A DNA stretch of 64,000 nucleotides from an uncultured Holosporaceae bacterium (lineage in GTDB: Bacteria > Pseudomonadota > Alphaproteobacteria > RUG11792): NCBI GenBank assembly GCA_946408175.1, contig CAMJRB010000002.1, positions 1 to 64,000 of the forward strand, given 5' to 3'. A program made the translations under genes and the position numbers. Position 1 is the first letter of the stretch; each line of letters begins with the position of its first letter. This document shows, in pieces, positions 26,903 to 36,293 of this stretch. A model generated the notes under the pieces. That model had not been told where the DNA came from. It saw only the letters and a program-made list of their open reading frames with translations, and did not search any database.

Positions 26903-28663
26903 CTATAAAGAAACAGTATTATCCAATATCCAATTTTTTATTATTTCAGCATTTTTGAAATAATCTATACATTTATTTCTAATACTTAAATTATATTCAT
27001 TTAACCATTGCATTTCTGCTGTAGAAAGCATATCTTTTATTATTAATTTTAATGAAAACGGTATGTAATTAATTGTTTCAAATTCATTATAATTAGGATA
27101 TTGAGATTGTTTTACCAATACCATATTTTCCATTCTAATACCATTATTATTAGTATATATTCCAGGCTCTATTGTTATTGTCATATTTTCCATTATCTCA
27201 TTATTTGAATTAGTGGAAATTCCTGGATACTCATGAACATTACCAAAAGCTGCTACTCCATGCCCTGTCCCAAAAGAATAATTATAGCCGTGTTGCCATA
27301 ATGGAGCTCTAGCTACAGCATCTATAGTATAAGCTTTAGTATTTTTTTGAAATTTCATTTTTGAGAAATTAATTATTGATTTTAATACTAATGTATATTG
27401 CTTTTTTATTTCATTACTAGGATTATCACCAATATATATAGTTCTAGTCATATCAGTAGTCGAGTATTTAAAATGCGCTCCACCATCGAATAAAAATAGT
27501 CCATTTCCAATAAAATTTGTATTATAACTAAATGATTTGGGATTATAATGTACTATTGATGAATTGTTTCCAAAAGCACTAATTGGATCAAAACTAAAAT
27601 CAACAAAATTATCATGCTCTTTTAAAGCATTATAGAAAACATCTATAGCCTCTAATTCAGAATGTATAATATGATTTTCAGCCATAGCTAGTACTTTTAT
27701 CATAGCTAAAGAGGTTGACAAAGCACCTTCTTTTTGGTTTTGTATTTCCTTATCACTTTTTATACTACATATAAAATTAATAGAATTATCATCGATAATA
27801 TTATAACCAAGTTTTTTCAAATTATAAATAAAACCTAAAGGAGTCGTTGCAAAATCACATTTTATATTTTGAATATTTAATAATTTTATATAGTTTTCGA
27901 ATTCATCTAAACTTTGAATATTAAAGTTATTCATACGAATATTGTCAGATAATTGCCTACTATGCTCAAGATGTAATTCTGCATCATCTAATGCTAAATC
28001 ACAAAATACTTGAGGTAAACTATAGGGATTGGATAACACAACAATTGCTGAAGGAATTATTGACTTTGTACTAGTAGTTTCAGACAATCTTAAACCAGTA
28101 ATCCATCCTACCATTGCTGGATCTGCTATTAATAATACTTCATTGTCTAGATTATCACTAACAGCATTAAGTCTATCTTTAATATAGTTCCCAGTATTAT
28201 TGCTATTTAATACTATCAATTCAGCTTTAGACAGCTCTCGTTTAATAATCGGCAAATCATCTAGTAATTTAATATTGAAATGTAGTTGCTTAGAAATCTC
28301 CAATATTTTCAAATAACTACTATATTTCAATGAATATTTACAAATACCTAAAGTAGTATTAGGGTGTACTACTTCTTTAATAATATTTATTAAATTAGTA
28401 TCAGGATAAGTTGCTACTTGCCATAACTTATTATTGACTTGGGTTTTAGCTTGTTTTACATATCTACCGTCAACTGATATTATAGCTGTATCGTTAGATA
28501 TAAAACATCTTCCATTAGAACCAGAAAAACCTGAGAAATACTGTATATCAGAAATATTAGTGTAATAATTGCCAAAGTAATTATACATTCCTAAAAATAT
28601 AGAATTTATTTCTAAATTATTAAAACTGTCTCGTAATTTATTTAAATTCTCATCATACGGCAT
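26903..28663 (-). CDS. pepP: Xaa-Pro aminopeptidase (aminopeptidase P family)
   Basis: 586 residues, the long three-domain form of M24B peptidases. The N-terminal creatinase-like domain has I-Q-Y-F-S-G-F-S-G-S-N-G. The C-terminal pita-bread domain keeps the metal ligands: Asp in L-F-D-G-G-A, Asp in T-T-D-M-T-R-T, His in G-T-G-H-G-V, Glu in I-E-P-G-I-Y and Glu in R-M-E-N-M. It releases an N-terminal residue preceding proline in cytoplasmic peptide turnover. The ATG at 28663 is the natural start. The gene stands alone, with gene-poor intervals on both sides. Confidence 0.9.
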   Translation of the reverse strand: MPYDENLNKLRDSFNNLEINSIFLGMYNYFGNYYTNISDIQYFSGFSGSNGRCFISNDTAIISVDGRYVKQAKTQVNNKLWQVATYPDTNLINIIKEVVHPNTTLGICKYSLKYSSYLKILEISKQLHFNIKLLDDLPIIKRELSKAELIVLNSNNTGNYIKDRLNAVSDNLDNEVLLIADPAMVGWITGLRLSETTSTKSIIPSAIVVLSNPYSLPQVFCDLALDDAELHLEHSRQLSDNIRMNNFNIQSLDEFENYIKLLNIQNIKCDFATTPLGFIYNLKKLGYNIIDDNSINFICSIKSDKEIQNQKEGALSTSLAMIKVLAMAENHIIHSELEAIDVFYNALKEHDNFVDFSFDPISAFGNNSSIVHYNPKSFSYNTNFIGNGLFLFDGGAHFKYSTTDMTRTIYIGDNPSNEIKKQYTLVLKSIINFSKMKFQKNTKAYTIDAVARAPLWQHGYNYSFGTGHGVAAFGNVHEYPGISTNSNNEIMENMTITIEPGIYTNNNGIRMENMVLVKQSQYPNYNEFETINYIPFSLKLIIKDMLSTAEMQWLNEYNLSIRNKCIDYFKNAEIIKNWILDNTVSL

Positions 28664-30156
28664 AATAATATACTGTCAATAATCTTACTTGTAATAAGTA
28701 TATAATAACTTTCAACATCATTTTCTAATATAAAATTTCAAATACAAAAATTGTAACAGCTTAAATGAACATGAATAATCAATACTTAAGAGGATATGAT
28801 TATTTTATAATATTATTGTTTGATCAATCTAAGATGAAAATACTGGTGCAACTACCAGCATATAGCAATGAATAATTCTCTTTGTATACTACTTGTATCA
28901 TGTTGTTTTAAATATTTTGCTAACCTAGGTTGATAATTATCAATATGATAATAGAAACTATTCCAATATTGTTTTTATTAATTTCATTTGCATTTTATAC
29001 ATTTTGACAGAACTTTACTAGGTAGTTATTAATTATTACTATAATATACAAAACAATTAATCGTTTTAATATCATTAATCGTTTAAAACACAATAACGAC
29101 TGTTATTTACTCAAGCTGTAAGATAAATAATATTCAAACATTTAACATAATTTATTATTAAAAGAATACATATCAACTATTAAATTAATAATGGCAGTAT
29201 CATCACTACAATATCACTTAAAATAATAAATTGTTCTCTATTTAATTTAAATAGTTGGCGTTTTATGAAATCACTAATACTAATTTAGAACCTGCCAATT
29301 AAAACCAATCCTAAATTAACTTATTCTTAATACATTTGTCGGATAGCAAATATTACCTTAAAGAAATAGAAAAATTTTAGGATATTGTTTTGTATGAATT
29401 GTAAATAAAATAATGATATATCTTATGTATAATTTAACAATGTTACTGATAGATTATATATACAGTAATGATTTTTTATATATAGTAATAGTATATATTA
29501 ATAGTATATTCTGTACTCACGATCACTAAATTGTATTCTAATTATATACAAAATAGATAATAATTTATTTTACGATGAAATATAAATGTATTAAAATAAT
29601 ATACTTTGTTGAATTTTACGTGCAATGGAGTTTATTATAAATGATCCATATTGTTGGAAATAAATAATTATATAGAGTACTAAATACTTACATAGTATTA
29701 TTGGATTATATTATATTGAATATTTTTCAATGGTATTAATATCTTCTAATATATAGCAGTGGCTAATATTAATGGATATGTAAAATGTAATTTGAAATAT
29801 TTAATAAATTAATAATTAATATTTCAAGTAAATTTAAATACTTTATTCCAAATAAATGTACGTCTTTATGAAGCATTAAAATTATATAGTGTGATTTATT
29901 AAGATAAAATTATAGATTTATATAATATTAGATATTTCAAATATCCAGACAATATATACTTTAATTTTAAATGTTTACATAATGTGAAATATATATATAT
30001 ATAATATTAAATATTATCAAAGTACATATGATATGTATTCAATCAACAATAAATATGATTGTTTTGTACTCTATTGATATAACAATATTTTTATATAATA
30101 TATGTATTATTTTAATTAATATTAATTTATTAATTAATACAAATATTTATTTAATA
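28664..30156. other. 1.5-kb gene-free stretch
   Basis: The longest gene-free stretch in the window. It is extremely AT-rich with stops in all six frames. I found no tRNA-like cloverleaf, no cluster of DnaA boxes, no long repeat and no protein-like remnant. It may be an eroded gene graveyard. Confidence 0.4.
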
Positions 30157-30606
30157 TTATGTTCCAGAATTCACAACAGTTACTTGAGGAACTGTTTGTT
30201 GTGACTTGTTTTGGATATTATTGTTATTTGAATTAAATTCTTCATTATTATTTTGCGCATTACTATTATTTTTATCATTATACTGATTATTATTATTATT
30301 TTGGCTTTGAGATTGTTGGTTAATATTGGGGAGTTGTGTAATATTAGTTGCATATTGTTGTACTTGTTGTTGCCTAGTGTCCATTTGTAATACTGGGTTT
30401 TGATTAAAATACGTTTGCATTAATGTACATTTACCATTTTCACATTTATTTAACATAGTACTTTTTTTATCAAATATATATATTCCATTGTCCTGAGTAG
30501 CAATTATTGAAAATCTATTAACGTATTCATTATAAGACATTACTAAAATACTAGTAACAATTATTGTTAAACACAATAAAATTGAAATCTTCGTACTATC
30601 TATCAT
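30157..30606 (-). CDS. Membrane-anchored hypothetical protein with Gln/Asn-rich tail
   Basis: 149 residues from the ATG at 30606; the frame opens 4 codons earlier at a TTG. One transmembrane segment (I-S-I-L-L-C-L-T-I-I-V-T-S-I-L-V) is followed by a small domain with R-F-S-I-I-A-T-Q-D-N-G-I-Y-I-F-D and a Cys pair in K-C-E-N-G-K-C. The last 70 residues are low-complexity Gln, Asn and Ser. The short domain resembles a periplasmic nucleus seen in other small alphaproteobacterial proteins, but I cannot name it. Divergent from the serine hydrolase gene. Confidence 0.55.
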   Translation of the reverse strand: MIDSTKISILLCLTIIVTSILVMSYNEYVNRFSIIATQDNGIYIFDKKSTMLNKCENGKCTLMQTYFNQNPVLQMDTRQQQVQQYATNITQLPNINQQSQSQNNNNNQYNDKNNSNAQNNNEEFNSNNNNIQNKSQQTVPQVTVVNSGT

Positions 30607-30679
30607 AAAATTTATCAAAAATTTACTATATGTTATGTTATCATAATAAAAAGATAATTCTTAATAACTACTTAAAAAA

Positions 30680-32416
30680 ATGATATCAAATATGCATAGG
30701 TTAATAATCTCCATATTTGCAATATCGTTAATAACTAATTGTTCAGCACTAAAAATAGAAGATACTAAAGTACAAAAAGCAATTGATACAATTATTACTA
30801 TAGTAAAAGAAGGGTTAAAAAAAACTAATATACCAGGAGGATATTTAGTAGTTACTCGTAAGAATAAAATCATGTGTATACAGTCATTTGGTAATACCAC
30901 AATACCTTCTAATAATCCTGAACTTGTGGATAATGATACTTTATTTCGAATTGCTTCGTGTTCAAAAACAGTTACTGCATATTTAGTAGGGGCATTAGTT
31001 GATGATGGTAAATTAAGATGGGAAGATAAAGTCCGTAAGTATGATAAGAATTTTTTTCTACATAATGAACAATTATCAGCTGAGTTGACTATTCAGGACT
31101 TAATATCTCACAGTACTGGATTTAAACACTTTTCAGCGGATTCATTATGGGCTGGAGGATATGCATGTAATAAAATAATAGATTCATTTAAATACCTCAA
31201 ACAAAAGCCAGGATCTTTTAGAAAATACTACGGATATCAAAACATAATATTTGGATTAATAGGTAGCGTTTTAGAAAAAGCAACAGGAGAGAAATATGAA
31301 GATTTAGTTAAAAAATATATATTTGATAAACTGGATATTAAAAATTCTAGTGCTATTGATTTAAAATATGAAGTCTCTAGAGTTGGATATATGAAGTATT
31401 TAGCTTCTAGATTTAAATATGATGTAAATAAAAATGGTTTCTTTAGTACTGTTTGGCATTTTATTAAATCTACAATACAATTCAAACCTAAAAAGATAGC
31501 AATATGTCATGCCAAATATAAAGATGAAGTATATCCAGTGGACATTAATGGACATTTTCATGTATTCCCTGCTACTTCTGGAATAGCATTTTCAGCTAAT
31601 GATTTTGCTAAGTTTTTGCAAATGATAGTAAGTGGCGGAGTATATAATAATAAAACGATAGTAAAACCAGAAACATTTAAGAAAATTACATCAAAAGTTG
31701 TTGAAATAATAAAAATTAAAGATAATGATTATCAATTTAAAATAGAAAGATTTCCAAGAGATGACATGTCATATGGTATTGGTACATTTATTACTAAATA
31801 TGGAAATAATGGAGAAAATACAAGAAGAATAATATTCCATATGGGAGGAGCCTGTGGAGCTACTTCTTTTTACGTAGTTTCTCCTGAAGATGATATAGGA
31901 GTTGCTTGTGTTGTCAATTTTGGCGGTACTGCCAATTCATTATTTACAGAGTATATGTGTAATAACTTCTTAGATTTATGTTTTAACTTTAAAGGAATAG
32001 ATTGGATACAAGCTGAATTAGATAGATGTGAAAAAAATAAAGAATTGCAAAAGTCATTTGAAAGTGATATGAAACAAATACTGGCACCAATGGAAAATAT
32101 TAATAAATATATAGGAACATATACTAGTGATATATATGGAGATATAAATATTACTTTAAATAAAAATAATAAATTAGTATTATCTTTAGTGTCCAATAAT
32201 AAGATTAGAAGTACTGAATTACAACACGTAAATGGTAATGTATTTAAATTCCCTAATAGAAATTTGTTAGATAATTATTTTGATGCTGATGAGTATGTAG
32301 GATTTAAATATGATAATTTTCATAATATTAATAAATTTTTTATATCATGTTTCTCAGAAGGAAATACAGTATTTAAAAGAAAGGATGAAAAAATAAATGC
32401 CTCAAACAAAAAGTAA
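30680..32416 (+). CDS. Exported serine hydrolase of the beta-lactamase / PBP4* family
   Basis: 578 residues with an N-terminal signal sequence (L-I-I-S-I-F-A-I-S-L-I-T-N-C-S-A). The penicillin-recognising triad is visible: S93-x-x-K96 in A-S-C-S-K-T, Y186-x-N188 in Y-G-Y-Q-N, and an H-M-G-G third motif near residue 390. A C-terminal lipocalin-like extension (I-G-T-Y-T-S-D-I-Y-G-D-I-N-I-T-L) matches DUF3471-type tails. Family members are esterases, D-aminopeptidases or peptidoglycan hydrolases rather than true beta-lactamases. It begins an operon with chpT (20-base overlap) and mreC, which hints at a wall-related role. This is an inference. Confidence 0.85.
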   Translation: MISNMHRLIISIFAISLITNCSALKIEDTKVQKAIDTIITIVKEGLKKTNIPGGYLVVTRKNKIMCIQSFGNTTIPSNNPELVDNDTLFRIASCSKTVTAYLVGALVDDGKLRWEDKVRKYDKNFFLHNEQLSAELTIQDLISHSTGFKHFSADSLWAGGYACNKIIDSFKYLKQKPGSFRKYYGYQNIIFGLIGSVLEKATGEKYEDLVKKYIFDKLDIKNSSAIDLKYEVSRVGYMKYLASRFKYDVNKNGFFSTVWHFIKSTIQFKPKKIAICHAKYKDEVYPVDINGHFHVFPATSGIAFSANDFAKFLQMIVSGGVYNNKTIVKPETFKKITSKVVEIIKIKDNDYQFKIERFPRDDMSYGIGTFITKYGNNGENTRRIIFHMGGACGATSFYVVSPEDDIGVACVVNFGGTANSLFTEYMCNNFLDLCFNFKGIDWIQAELDRCEKNKELQKSFESDMKQILAPMENINKYIGTYTSDIYGDINITLNKNNKLVLSLVSNNKIRSTELQHVNGNVFKFPNRNLLDNYFDADEYVGFKYDNFHNINKFFISCFSEGNTVFKRKDEKINASNKK

Positions 32417-33044
32417 CATAGCTGGATTATTAGCATCTAAAGTATGTCATGATTTGGCTGGTAGTATAACGCATATAGTATTCATAAAAGAAGACTTAAT
32501 GGATGGAACTATAAATCAACAAACATGTATTAAAGACTTAGTAGATGGCATAGATTTACTATGTTTAAGATTGAACTTTTTCCAGAATATTATGGTGCAA
32601 TCTAAACATATATCAAATTTATATGCAATATTAAAAGAGATATGTAAAAAGAATAATATAGAATTCACAATTACTTATGAAAATCCAGATTATGTAGATG
32701 AGAAATATTATAATGAGAATATAATTTGTGGTATATTATATATATTAATTCACAGTGCCATTAAATCAAAATCTCGTAATAAATTACAATTAATATTTGC
32801 CAAAGATGATAACATAGTAATAAGGATTCACAATACAACAATAGCTGAGTTACCTCAAGAAATAAAAGATATAGTTTCATCAGATGAAATACAACCTAGT
32901 ATAATAAATATATTTGCAGTTTACATAAAAAATATTATAAATGAGTATAACTATGTAGTTTATGCCAATGAAGAAAATATAAATGACCAATTTTTTGTTA
33001 ATTTAATAATAAAAAGCCTGGGCAATCATATTGCCAAATACTAA
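32397..33044 (+). CDS. chpT: Histidine phosphotransferase, ChpT-like
   Basis: 215 residues. The N-terminus has L-L-A-S-K-V-C-H-D-L-A-G-S-I, the hallmark of alphaproteobacterial ChpT-type phosphotransferases; the phospho-accepting His is H18. A degenerate ATPase-like C-terminal domain (I-I-C-G-I-L-Y-I-L-I-H-S-A-I-K) follows, as in that family. ChpT relays phosphate from the CckA kinase to CtrA and CpdR in cell-cycle control. Its presence in a reduced genome suggests that relay persists, though cckA and ctrA are not seen here. It overlaps the hydrolase gene by 20 bases and precedes mreC by 27. Confidence 0.75.
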   Translation: MPQTKSNIAGLLASKVCHDLAGSITHIVFIKEDLMDGTINQQTCIKDLVDGIDLLCLRLNFFQNIMVQSKHISNLYAILKEICKKNNIEFTITYENPDYVDEKYYNENIICGILYILIHSAIKSKSRNKLQLIFAKDDNIVIRIHNTTIAELPQEIKDIVSSDEIQPSIINIFAVYIKNIINEYNYVVYANEENINDQFFVNLIIKSLGNHIAKY

Positions 33045-33071
33045 AACCATGCTGCCAAATAATGATTTATT

Positions 33072-33878
33072 GTGAAATTACTAATATTAAAGAAAATCAA
33101 TAAAAAATCATACAAATACTTAGTTGTTAGTGTAGTAGCACTAGGTATTTGTGTATATTGTAGTACTAAACAATTAAATTTTACTGAAGTTAATGTAATA
33201 TTACCGATAAAAAAATTTATACATGAATGTATAGATTTGCCCAACACTATTAATACAATAATTAACATGCAAGAAACCAACAAAAAATTACAAAACCAAG
33301 TAATTGATTTAAACAAACAATTGCAATTACTAAAACAGCAACATAGTCTTTGTAATAAATTCAATACAAATACAAAGAAGAAGTTGAATGTATTAGAGAC
33401 AAATAATTTTGAACAAGTATTAGGGTTTGAACAGGGGTTATTTAATTCATCTTTAATAATATCTTTAAGTAATTCTCAAGACAAGAATGGATATATAGTA
33501 GTAACAACTGATGGACTAGTTGGCATAATTACTAATGTAGCGAAAAATATAGGACTAGTTAGAACTATTACTGATAGTAGATTATGTATTCCAGTAAAAA
33601 CTAAAAATGGTATTACTTTAGTAATAAGAGGAACTAATAGTAATGAACTTGTATCAGTAGCAATAAAACAACATGGAAAATTAAACATTAATATGGGGGA
33701 TATATTATATACTTCAGGAGAGGGAGGTATGTTTCCACCGAATATTCCAGTAGCGAAAGTAATCGCTATAGATTTAGATAAACACGAAATAAAAGCCTGT
33801 CCAGTAGTTGATATTCCAAATATTACACTCGTAAATCTTAGAAAGTCAGTGAAAATAATGTTGGATTTTACAGATTAA
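33072..33878 (+). CDS. mreC: Rod-shape-determining protein MreC
   Basis: 268 residues, GTG start. One N-terminal transmembrane segment (V-V-S-V-V-A-L-G-I-C-V-Y) is followed by a coiled coil (M-Q-E-T-N-K-K-L-Q-N-Q-V-I-D-L-N) and the paired beta-barrel domain with D-G-L-V-G-I-I-T-N-V, L-Y-T-S-G-E-G-G-M-F-P-P-N-I-P-V-A-K-V. MreC is the periplasmic scaffold linking MreB, RodA and PBP2. It is last in the hydrolase-chpT-mreC operon; mreB and mreD are not adjacent. A palindrome lies directly after its stop. Confidence 0.92.
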   Translation: MKLLILKKINKKSYKYLVVSVVALGICVYCSTKQLNFTEVNVILPIKKFIHECIDLPNTINTIINMQETNKKLQNQVIDLNKQLQLLKQQHSLCNKFNTNTKKKLNVLETNNFEQVLGFEQGLFNSSLIISLSNSQDKNGYIVVTTDGLVGIITNVAKNIGLVRTITDSRLCIPVKTKNGITLVIRGTNSNELVSVAIKQHGKLNINMGDILYTSGEGGMFPPNIPVAKVIAIDLDKHEIKACPVVDIPNITLVNLRKSVKIMLDFTD

Positions 33879-33887
33879 TTATCAGCA

Positions 33888-33905
33888 ATACTTTTAAAAA
33901 AGTAT
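33888..33905 (+). terminator. A/T-rich palindrome after mreC
   Basis: ATACTTTT and AAAAGTAT form a perfect 8-bp inverted repeat separated by two bases, 10 bp after the mreC stop. It lacks a GC core and T-tail, so it is at best a weak terminator. Confidence 0.3.
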
Positions 33906-34217
33906 AGTAATTGAAACATATTTGTAAGTAATTTCAAAAGTAATAGTACTATAAATTAATATTATTAAAAATAAATATAATATTGAAAATGATTACTAAT
34001 AAGTAGTTTGTAATAGAGCATTTATATTTTACTATAAAATGCAATAACTGCATATTACCAAATATAACAATTCGTGTATATTTCATGCTGAAATTTGCGT
34101 TTGCAATGCCAAAAATTTTCATAAAAATTTATTTGTTTTTATCATAATTTTTAAACAAAAAATTAATTATTCGAATTTTACACTCTAATAGAAAAGGGGT
34201 TTTCAAGAGAGACGAAC
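33906..34217. other. Upstream region of the beta-helix-like gene
   Basis: About 310 bases, AT-rich. The last 25 contain a strong AAAAGGGG Shine-Dalgarno-like run followed by AGAGAGA before the ATG at 34218. A promoter is presumably here, but no convincing -35/-10 pair stands out. Confidence 0.35.
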
Positions 34218-35930
34218 ATGTTAAATAAGGTATTTAACATAGTACTTGTTAGTACACTTGCATATTGCATACAACAGGAAAATGCAATAGCTCAAAATCC
34301 AGACAACATGATTGTAATGGCTGGTAACAGTAATGAAAATAATTTCACTTCATTTACTGTAAATTCCGTTTTACTAGAGAATAAAGAGCCTGTAGATGAT
34401 GAACTCGGCGGATACATGAAGTTATATAAAAGCGACAATAAGCTCAACAATGGACTAGCATTAATTGGTGAAAAGAATAATGATGATAAATTCAGATTTA
34501 GAGACTATGCAAAACTAGATATACAGGATGGCACGACATTCACATTAGGTGATAGTAGTACTTTGAGAATACAAAGAGATGGAAAATTAATAAATAATGG
34601 AGTATTAGTATTAGAAGATAATTCTACATTAATTGCTCCACCAATTGATGTTAAGACTAATTCTAAAGATTTTACTAGAAATCGCAAACTAAAACATGGA
34701 ATCAATAATGAAAAAGGAACTATAAAGATTAATAAAGGTAGTAAAGTATATTGGCAAGAAAACGACAATAGTCCTGCAGTCAAAACAACAATTAATAAAG
34801 GCAAAGTAGATTTTAGTGATTTTTTCGAGAATGAATTTTTAGACTTCAATGCTTTACCAGAACCAGAGAATTGGATGATAAAACTTGAAGGAACTACAAT
34901 AAGGCTATTTGACCCTACTAACCAAAATGTTAATGATGATGTACTTGATAGCATTGGATCATTTAAAAACGTTTATATTGGAGAAGGGTGTAAATTAGAT
35001 TATACACCATATATGTCAGCTGGTGTATATAAACTTCCAGAAAACAGACCGATCGGCAGAAAAATATTACTAAAAGACACTGTTGTGCGTGGTAGAACAA
35101 CTGACAACAACATTGACCCAGATTCGATTAAAAGGTTATTTGAAGATGACGGTCAAAACTTAATAATAGAACAGGCTCCTAAACAAGATGCTAGTAAGTA
35201 TTCGCTCAAGGATTTATGTAATGAATTTAATAAAAAAGGAGAAGTAACAATTTTCAATACTGATTATTACACTCTTACTAAGAATAATAAAGAATTTGAT
35301 CAAAATCTAACCAATGACTGGAATAATACAATAGGCAAAGGTGAATTACATTTATACAAAGATCAATTGGATACAAACAATTCTTATGATATGTATTTTA
35401 TATTTGATGGTACAAAAGAGGTATCATTTATATTAAATGGTTTTACATACGATATGATAGCAGATATAACAGACGATAACAAAAAACCCAAAGTGTATTT
35501 GCATGGGGACTGGTCAAATTGTGCTGTATTAATAAATGGACAAGTGAATAATCAGAAAAACGGCAAAGTAGTAATCAATAACTTTATACAAAAATCCGAT
35601 GGGCCATCTCCTCACCTAACAACAAATGTGAATACATATTATAGAACATATGATAATGCAAGCTTACGCTTTTATGCAGGTGACAACAATGTTGCCAGTT
35701 TAGATAAATTAGTAATAGGAGCAACTGACAGTCCATCAGTAGTAGAAATTGCTAAATCAGAAGGAGCAATAGATGATAATCCATATGCACAAAGTATTAG
35801 AGTAAATAAATTTTCTATGAAGAACAGCCAATCTAAGTTTACAATAAAATCTGGACAAACACTAGAGATTGGTCCAAAAACAGGAAATGAAATAATACCT
35901 GCATCAGAATTAGACAATGAAGATGATTAA
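34218..35930 (+). CDS. Secreted protein with a beta-helix-like N-terminal half
   Basis: 570 residues. The signal peptide ends N-A-I-A-Q-N. Residues about 85-150 show short repeats typical of parallel beta-helices in adhesins and autotransporters (K-L-D-I-Q-D-G-T-T-F-T-L-G-D-S-S-T-L-R-I, then G-V-L-V-L-E-D-N-S-T-L-I). Similar strands recur near the C-terminus (F-S-M-K-N-S-Q-S-K-F-T-I-K-S-G-Q-T-L-E-I). There is no autotransporter barrel and no LPXTG-like anchor, so it is either freely secreted or loosely surface-bound. Strong ribosome binding and a GC-rich terminator suggest high expression. Codon choice is less extreme than in neighbours. Adhesin is a guess. Confidence 0.65.
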   Translation: MLNKVFNIVLVSTLAYCIQQENAIAQNPDNMIVMAGNSNENNFTSFTVNSVLLENKEPVDDELGGYMKLYKSDNKLNNGLALIGEKNNDDKFRFRDYAKLDIQDGTTFTLGDSSTLRIQRDGKLINNGVLVLEDNSTLIAPPIDVKTNSKDFTRNRKLKHGINNEKGTIKINKGSKVYWQENDNSPAVKTTINKGKVDFSDFFENEFLDFNALPEPENWMIKLEGTTIRLFDPTNQNVNDDVLDSIGSFKNVYIGEGCKLDYTPYMSAGVYKLPENRPIGRKILLKDTVVRGRTTDNNIDPDSIKRLFEDDGQNLIIEQAPKQDASKYSLKDLCNEFNKKGEVTIFNTDYYTLTKNNKEFDQNLTNDWNNTIGKGELHLYKDQLDTNNSYDMYFIFDGTKEVSFILNGFTYDMIADITDDNKKPKVYLHGDWSNCAVLINGQVNNQKNGKVVINNFIQKSDGPSPHLTTNVNTYYRTYDNASLRFYAGDNNVASLDKLVIGATDSPSVVEIAKSEGAIDDNPYAQSIRVNKFSMKNSQSKFTIKSGQTLEIGPKTGNEIIPASELDNEDD

Positions 35931-35961
35931 AGCATTCTTGTACTAATTAATAAATTGAATT

Positions 35962-35986
35962 CACGGGATTAACACCCGTGTTTTCT
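35962..35986 (+). terminator. Strong rho-independent terminator
   Basis: CACGGG (35962-35967) pairs with CCCGTG (35975-35980) across a 7-nt loop, followed directly by TTTTCTT. It is one of the most GC-rich stems in this part of the window and ends the beta-helix-like gene. Confidence 0.85.
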
Positions 35987-36116
35987 TATAAAAATATCAA
36001 CTATATTTAAGTTCAGTATTTTAATCTTATTTGTGTTATTTATACTATTATACAAAATTTTCTGTTAATATTAAATTACTTTGTTTGTCAAATATAATGA
36101 TATTTTTTATTTAACT

Positions 36117-36254
36117 TTAATATATATTAATATTACTTTTTCTTTTATATTTTCTTTTTCTTCTTAAAATTTTTCTTGATTTATAATAATCCCAAATACC
36201 TCTTGGAAAGTTTGGAATAATATCTGCTAACAAATATAAATATTTTACTAGCAT
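36117..36254 (-). CDS. Possible 45-residue basic small protein
   Basis: From the ATG at 36254 it reads M-L-V-K-Y-L-Y-L-L-A-D-I-I-P-N-F-P-R-G-I-W and ends in a highly basic tail with many Lys and Arg. The first half is hydrophobic with coding-like composition. The frame extends another 20 codons upstream to 36314, but that part overlaps the tsaC start region. No Shine-Dalgarno is obvious. It may be real or chance. Confidence 0.33.
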   Translation of the reverse strand: MLVKYLYLLADIIPNFPRGIWDYYKSRKILRRKRKYKRKSNINIY

Positions 36255-36293
36255 TAATTCAAAATAATATATATAACAATTGAGTGGTACAAT

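Noticed and set aside
28664-30156. Replication origin in the gene-free stretch
   Set aside because: No cluster of DnaA boxes and no origin-linked genes nearby could be seen.
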